Shown in pieces: positions 58,706-64,000 of a stretch of DNA of 64,000 nt (its first letter is position 1; each line of letters starts with the position of its first letter). The notes below the pieces were generated by a model. It ran no database searches. It was not told the origin of the DNA and saw nothing but the letters and a program-made list of their open reading frames with translations. Location of the stretch: assembly GCA_028622995.1 (NCBI GenBank), contig JAJQJQ010000023.1, forward strand, positions 2,976,001 to 3,040,000. The letters are read 5' to 3'. Position numbers and translations under genes: made by a program. The stretch comes from Panagrolaimus kolymaensis (lineage: Eukaryota; Nematoda; Chromadorea; Rhabditida; Panagrolaimidae).

Positions 58706-58912
58706 ATGTCATTTAAATTAATGTTAGTTTTATTATTTATATCTGCTGCTATAACGACAGCTTCAATACATAATTTATTTCCTGAAGATAAACCAATCAG
58801 AAGATTATCACCAAGCATGAGCAACTTTTGCTTAATACATCCAAATATTTGTAAATTAGCTGCAGAAGAATTAAAAAGAGCTCGAGAAAATGATAGTGAT
58901 AATTATCGATAG
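58706..58912 (+). CDS. Small secreted peptide precursor with Cys-x6-Cys loop
   Basis: This is a 68-aa prepropeptide. The start ATG lies 3 nt after a perfect TTTCTTTCAG acceptor, so trans-splicing removes the upstream in-frame Met. A signal peptide covers about residues 1-20 (LMLVLLFISAAITTAS). A short spacer ends in a dibasic RR (KPIRR). The next segment runs from LSPSMSNFC through LIHPNIC to KLAAEEL and is closed by a second dibasic KR; the last residues are ARENDSDNYR. The predicted peptide is 23 residues with two Cys spaced by six residues, and the loop follows C-x3-P-x2-C. Arthropod allatostatin C peptides have a disulfide ring of the same size with Pro at the same place, so a neuropeptide role is a reasonable hypothesis. 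No C-terminal amidation Gly is seen. Confidence 0.7.
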   Translation: MSFKLMLVLLFISAAITTASIHNLFPEDKPIRRLSPSMSNFCLIHPNICKLAAEELKRARENDSDNYR

Positions 58913-59171
58913 CTTCTTAAAAAATTATAAAAATGCTTTCATTTTATTTGTATATACTTTGCCGAAAATAAAACCCTTTTATTATAAATTATCTTAAAAT
59001 TTTTAAAACATTAGATATCAAAAAACAGAATCATAAATAATAAAAGAAAAAAACACCCGCGATTTGCTTCTACAAAAACATACAAAAGAAAACAATAACC
59101 TATGAAACCTTTAAACCAAAAACAAGCAAATAATAATAAAAGTTTAACATTTTAGTGCCAGCACTGCTTCT

Positions 59172-60261
59172 TTATTGTCTTGCTTGATTTCTGCTTAGAA
59201 TTGAACGAACATCAGTTGTAAATCGGAGAGCATCAAGGAAAGGCAAAAGATTGAGCAATGCAGTATCAGAAGGATCAGAGAACCAGGATTTAATAGGAAT
59301 TGCATTTTCTAAAATAAAGCTTCATTAGTAAAGCTTTCAAAAAAAGCAGAAAAACTTACGAGTAAAATTACGATATGCAGCAGGCGAATTGTCTAAGATG
59401 AAAATACTTGATAAATCTTGATGAAGTGAACGTAAATCTTTGCTATAACCAGTATAATCCACACAGCAATGTTGTCTAAAGTAACGACGAGAAAATAATC
59501 CACGGCCTTTATCAAGCTTATCAGCGACGGATGTTCCATAAATTTCCATACTTGCGGTGAAAATTACCAAATCAAACCACTGAAAAGAGTAAATGATAAG
59601 AAAAGCTTTCATAAGCAAAACTGTTACTTACTTGACTAACTACAGTTAAAAAGAAATCCACGTGAGGTCGTAAATGTACAAAAAACCTGACTTGCTGCCT
59701 CTCGATGATAACCTATAAAAGACGATTAAGTTCAGGAAATAAATAATGAATCAGTACTTTAAGAATAAAATCAGGAGGGGTGCCGGGCTTTATCATAGGT
59801 CGAAGAACTAAAAATGCCATAATTAAATTTTTTTGAATATTTAAAAACCAACCTCCGTCATGATGCGAGTGTATCAAAGTTTCATCAAGATCTAATACAA
59901 GAATTTTTCGTTTGACGACCACTGAAAGTTGAGGTAAAGATGGAGAAGAAGAAATGACAAAACTCACAGAGTCGTTCAGATGTTAGAGGACTTAGTGGAA
60001 GATGAGCATAAGTTACAAATTGATGTTTAGCTACCTAAAATCGAAGATTAGTCAAAAAGAAAAGAAAAAAACCCAAATTCTTACTTTTCTATGTTGCTTT
60101 CTATACATAAATAACATACAATTCCATAACCATAACAACCATATTCCACATTTACCAAGTAAATATTTTATAAAATATACAAAAATATTATCCTTTTGTT
60201 GATTAAGTCGTTGAACATCACGCATTCCTCCACGACGGTATGTAATATTCCTATCATTCAT
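59172..60261 (-). CDS. cnep-1: CTDNEP1/Dullard nuclear envelope phosphatase
   Basis: This HAD-family phosphatase of 234 aa has exons 60261-60181, 60034-59968, 59921-59853, 59807-59758, 59712-59632, 59579-59360 and 59308-59172. The catalytic loop is [18 protein letters not shown] with nucleophile Asp60 and Asp62. [49 protein letters not shown] and [14 protein letters not shown] follow in the family order. The C-terminal [20 protein letters not shown] block is nearly invariant in CTDNEP1. It dephosphorylates lipin at the ER and nuclear envelope and so limits phospholipid synthesis. The N-terminus here ([15 protein letters not shown]) lacks an obvious membrane helix, unlike vertebrate CTDNEP1. 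A TTTTTCAG acceptor about 27 nt upstream of the ATG supports the start. Confidence 0.92.
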
Positions 60262-60292
60262 TTAACTTTTAAAATGCAATCAAAGTACCCTG

Positions 60293-60723
60293 AAAAATAA
60301 GTTTCATATATATATGAAGACGATGTCAAAAGAGACAAATGATGTTTGTTTGCAAATACATATTACTACACGTACGACAAAAATAAAGGTGAACACGAAA
60401 CACTTTAGAGAGGTATTATTATGTGGGAGCTTTGAAGAGGTAAAATTAGATTGTAAATGTGGATGTGATTGTAAAAAGTAAGACAAAGTTGTAAAACAAA
60501 AAAACAGACAATGCAAAAATATGTCTTTGATGGAGTTTGTCTGCTTTTTTTAGAAGTTTTATTTCGTGTTGAGAACAACGTGTGTTACTAAAAATCATTT
60601 TTGATTCATTCTTTGGAAAATGGCAATACCATTTTTTTGTAAGCTAATCTCAACATTTTATTACGGGTAAAATTAACATGTTCTAAAGCTTACATATTCC
60701 AATGGTGCACATCTTTATCAACA
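60293..60723. other. Intergenic, divergent spacer
   Basis: A short AT-rich region between CTDNEP1 (-) and PIGA (+); no gene or repeat seen. Confidence 0.4.
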
Positions 60724-62236
60724 ATGTTAACACGTCGCAGAAAGAAACTTACAATTGCGTATGTTTGAAACTTTTTTTGTACAATTTTATGATTTTTATA
60801 TACTCTTTTTTTAGACTTGTCTCAGATTTCTTTTGTCCTAATACTGGTGGTGTGGAAACTCATATTTATTATCTTGGAGAATGCTTATTAAAACGTGGTC
60901 ATAAAGTTATTGTATTAACTCATGGTTATGGCTCTCGAAGAGGTATTCGATATTTTACAAATGGCTTAAAAGTATATTATCTTCCTTTCATTGTTATGTC
61001 CAATACTACTACTCTTGCATCTATTCCTGGTTCAGTTTATTGGTTTCGAAAGATATTCTTAAGTGAAAATGTTCAAATTGTTCATGGTCATTCTGCTTTT
61101 TCCGCTATGGCTCATGAAGCGATGTTTCATGGCTGGTGTTTGGGACTTCATACTGTATTCACTGATCATTCCTTATTTGGGTTTGCTGATGCTTCGGCTA
61201 TTTTAACAAGTAAATTATTGTTGCAATATTCTTTAATTAATATAGATCGAACTATTTGTGTTAGTTATACAAGGTATGAAATTTTTAACACAATTTATAA
61301 CATTTAATGTTCATTTTCAGCAAAGAAAATACTGTTCTTCGAGCAAATTTAGATCCTCAGAAAGTTTCCGTCATTCCAAATGCAATTGTAAAATATTTAT
61401 TTCTTCCTGATATCGTTCAATTCAATTCCAAGCCTATTACCGTAATTGTGATGTCTCGACTTGTGTATCGAAAAGGAGCTGATCTTCTTGTTAATGTTGT
61501 ACCTGAAGTTTGTTCACGACATCCTACAGTGAAATTTATAATAGCTGGTGATGGACCAAAAAGAGTGCCGATTGAAGAAATGAGAGAACGACACAAACTT
61601 CATTCAAGGTGCGAAATGGTTGGCATGCTCCCTCATGACAAGGTGCGTGATTTACTTGTTAGAGGGCATATATTCCTGAATACAAGCTTAACCGAAGCCT
61701 TTTGTACTTCCATTGTAGAAGCAGCAACTTGTGGACTTCATATTGTTTCAACTAAAGTTGGTGGAGTTCCTGAAGTTTTGCCTGATGAATTTATCACTTT
61801 AGCCGAACCTGAATCCTATCGTAAGCCTTTTTTAAACTTTTTTCGCAATGTTAATCATCCATTTTTAGAATTATCTGAAGCTTTACTTAAAACAATTGCT
61901 CAAATTGAATCTGGAAAATTGATCTCACCCGAAGAAAGACATCGTCGAATGAGTCCAATGTATCAATGGCCAAGTGTTGCAGAAAGAACAGAAATCGTGT
62001 ATTATTCCGCTCTACGTGATCGACCTGGAACTATCAAAGAACGTTTCAAAAAGTAAGCTAGTTTTTTATTGCATCAAAAAATAATAAATTAATGTTTCAG
62101 TTACAATAATTGTGGAATCGCATTTGGTGTCTTTTGGATTTGGTTTACAGCTATGAATTTAATTGTTATATTTATTTTGGATTGTTTTGACCCGCGTGAA
62201 AGATACTCGTCAATAATAAAAAAGAAAAAGCTTTAA
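60724..62236 (+). CDS. piga-1: PIG-A, GPI GlcNAc-transferase catalytic subunit
   Basis: This GT4 glycosyltransferase of 437 aa has exons 60724-60758, 60815-61273, 61321-61820, 61869-62052 and 62101-62236. It transfers GlcNAc to phosphatidylinositol, the first step of GPI-anchor synthesis on the cytosolic ER face. Conserved text: [100 protein letters not shown] and VGGVPEVLP. One membrane helix lies near the C-terminus ([19 protein letters not shown]), as in the family. The short first exon ([11 protein letters not shown]) was chosen because it joins in phase at VSDFF. The 48-nt intron 61821-61868 has no stop and keeps frame, so an unspliced form would add 16 residues; alignment with PIGA ([15 protein letters not shown]) supports splicing. 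Confidence 0.93.
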
Positions 62237-62511
62237 TCATTTATTTCAATATATTGTAGCCATTTCAATTGGAGATCTCAATCGAGTTGGCTGAGCAGCT
62301 ACGAAAAACCATCTGAAACACTTTTATTTATTATTTTTTTGTTAATGGTTTTGAGCAACATTTCGTTAATTTTTTTAACCGTCAATGTACATATTTTTTG
62401 TTTGAATCATTCAAGCGAAATGTTGCTTATCAAGTTTTTTTTTGCTCAAACTTTAAAGTGCAGTTATATTTATTCATTCCAAGAGCTTTCACTTATATAA
62501 TAAAAATTTAC
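62237..62511. other. 3' region between PIGA and ATG10
   Basis: Convergent 3'UTR sequence of PIGA (+) and ATG10 (-), under 300 bp, with no further feature. Confidence 0.35.
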
Positions 62512-63019
62512 TTACTTGAGTAATTTATATCCAAGTTTATCTGAATTTGAAGGAATATCTTTAGTTGCGGCTATGACTCGACAAGGATCAACATAATAAA
62601 ACCCCACTCCGAGAAAAGGGTGCTCTTCTTCAGAGCATCGACCAAGAAACTCTGATGATTTAATTGCATTTTCTAGTGGAAGACGTTTTTGAATCGCTAT
62701 AACAATATTCCATTAATAACTAATAAAGCAAAGAGAGACGTACTTCCAGGTTCATAAACGTTAAACCAAAGTTGTGGGACGTCATATGAAAAATTATAAA
62801 TAATGAAAGCATGATGCCATAATTTATCTTTATCACTTAAATATTTCATTTCTGCATAAAAATATCTATCAGTCTAAAAGAAAATGTTGAGTGAATATTA
62901 GCAATAAAGGGACAATTTTTTACTTTATTAAGTTTCCATTTTTCATTTGAATACTTTGAGTTCCATTCAAAAACAAATGATTTTAGTTCTTTTTCATATT
63001 CGTCATTTGAAATACACAT
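62512..63019 (-). CDS. atg-10: ATG10-like autophagy E2 enzyme
   Basis: A 136-aa protein from exons 63019-62924, 62873-62744 and 62696-62512. It opens with ISNDEYEKELKSFVFEW. The E2-like core shows LWHHAFIIYNFSYDVPQLWFN, then the linker to EEEHPFLGVGFYYVDPCRV. In ATG10 the catalytic Cys lies in HP(F/I)LG..F(F/Y).x(H)PC; here it is Cys in VDPC. ATG10 conjugates ATG12 to ATG5, needed for autophagosome formation. The usual His before Pro-Cys is Asp. The chain is shorter than human ATG10 (220 aa) but comparable to invertebrate forms. The end could instead splice at GTAAGTAAAT, but no downstream exon was found. Confidence 0.78.
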
Positions 63020-63291
63020 TTTAACCAAAATTGCAGGTTTTTGATAAGGAATTTAGAAAGAAATAAAGAATTGGAGATTAAAAAATGGCAACAATATTGG
63101 ATATCATTGGAAATTTTGATTCTGGCAAAAGGTTCATTTATATGGAAAGTTTTTAGACCGCATGCAGTTGCTTTTAGACTTTCAAACAAAACAATAAAAA
63201 TGGAGGTAAAACTAAAACGAGAAATGTTCCGATTTATGATAAACCAGTATGATTGAGATATGGTAATGTAGCATAACCAAATACATGAAAA

Positions 63292-63453
63292 TTAGATAAT
63301 TATTTCACTAACCATTAAACCTTGTAAAAATAACTCTTGTAACGTCCATATTTTTAAATTAAAATTATCACCTACCGTATATTTAACAAAAGGTGCAGGA
63401 AGGATACCAATTGATTGAGGGATAGTTGTGACAGAGAATATCATTGTTTGCAT
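63292..63453 (-). CDS. Possible 5' exon of an unresolved minus-strand gene
   Basis: A perfect acceptor (TTTTTTTTACAG on the minus strand) lies about 25 nt before an ATG at 63453, followed by a 53-codon frame with protein-like composition (IFSVTTIPQSIGILPAPFVKYT, IWTLQELFLQGLM). The frame may splice at GTAGGTGATA or GTTAGTGAAA, and candidate downstream sequence runs into the ATG10 5' region. No family is recognised and the model is incomplete. An alternative is that it is a 5'UTR or outron segment of ATG10. Confidence 0.3.
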   Translation of the reverse strand: MQTMIFSVTTIPQSIGILPAPFVKYTVGDNFNLKIWTLQELFLQGLMVSEIII

Positions 63454-63479
63454 TTTTGTTGTTAGTTGTTTACTGTAAA

Positions 63480-64000
63480 AAAAATTTTGGATGGAAATAT
63501 CAACAGCTGTTTGTCTCCATGTTTGTTTGTTGCCATCTCACTTTTCAATGAATCTAAAAGCTTGCTTCCTCTTTTTGGTGGCATCGTTTTCCTTCTCAAA
63601 GTTATTCAATAACAAAACAAAAATAGCTAAAGCAAATAAATATTCACACAAATCTCACGTTTTATTCAATTTTTTTTCGTCTTTTCTATTTGAGTCAAAC
63701 AAACTACTCTTTATTTTATTTTTTGTTTGTTTGCGGCATCTTCCATTTTGACGAGTTTCATTCAGTTTATTTTTGGCTTGCTTCTTGACTCTTTGATTTT
63801 TACTTCAAACTGATTATATTTTAACCTCTCTAGTTCATGAATGAAAACCACCTGTGGCTGTCAAATGTCATAGAAAAATCTTTCATTATTTTAGTCAAAG
63901 TTTATTCTTTCTTTTTAACAGTTGTTTGTTTCACAGTGGTTGATTTAAAAAAACATAGCATTCTTTTTTTAACCCTAAAACATTGAGAAGAAAGTTTTCA
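63480..64000. other. Intergenic to window end
   Basis: AT-rich sequence; a plus-strand 86-codon frame at 63491-63751 is Phe/Ser/Lys-rich and lacks support. Confidence 0.35.

Overview
The window is nuclear DNA from a nematode. The base composition is strongly AT-rich, most introns are about 45-60 nt with T-rich 3' ends (commonly TTTTAG or TTTCAG), and isolated T-rich AG acceptors lie just upstream of several start codons, as expected for spliced-leader trans-splicing. The gene content also fits nematodes: a flp-16-type FMRFamide-like precursor, worm-type sulfotransferase, worm-type CK1 and SH2 tyrosine kinases, and a serpentine chemoreceptor. A clade IV free-living or parasitic worm is plausible, but the species cannot be named. 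Exon models were built by hand from splice sites, and each full-length model closes in frame.

Layout: 0-6.8 kb holds the 3' part of an acetyl-CoA transporter (SLC33A1, +), a catalytically intact protein tyrosine phosphatase with a long Lys/Pro/Gln tail (-), and flp-16 (-). From 6.8 to 20.8 kb is a gene-poor stretch of about 14 kb that carries two near-identical 625-bp TA-flanked MITEs and a 238-bp MITE with an 8-bp target duplication. From 20.8 to 30.1 kb are two paralogous basic (bZIP-like) putative DNA-binding proteins with TATA promoters, an orphan Lys-rich protein, a small membrane protein (-), a Golgi-type sulfotransferase, a hAT-like foldback MITE and an orphan 233-aa protein. From 32 to 45 kb are an ADAM-like protein without a zinc site, a CK1 kinase (-), a STUM/SPEC3 membrane protein (-), an SH2 tyrosine kinase (-), three small hydrophilic proteins (-) and a PP1 phosphatase (+). 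From 45.7 to 54.1 kb are RNF113A (+), cytosolic carboxypeptidase 6/AGBL4 (-), a secreted Gly/Cys orphan (-) and ESCRT-III CHMP7 (-). From 54.7 to 64 kb are a serpentine receptor with an in-frame stop (+), a small secreted peptide with two cysteines between dibasic sites (+), the CTDNEP1/Dullard phosphatase (-), PIGA (+), ATG10 (-) and an unresolved 5' exon (-).

The genes are monocistronic in both orientations and no operon is evident. Several share a theme. CHMP7 and CTDNEP1 act at the nuclear envelope. The CK1, SH2-kinase, PTP and PP1 genes belong to families that are expanded and often sperm-enriched in nematodes. The best candidates for new biology are the predicted cyclic peptide at 58.7 kb, the pair of TATA/GATA-promoter basic proteins, the FTGN-motif small proteins, the catalytically dead ADAM and the newly delimited MITE families.
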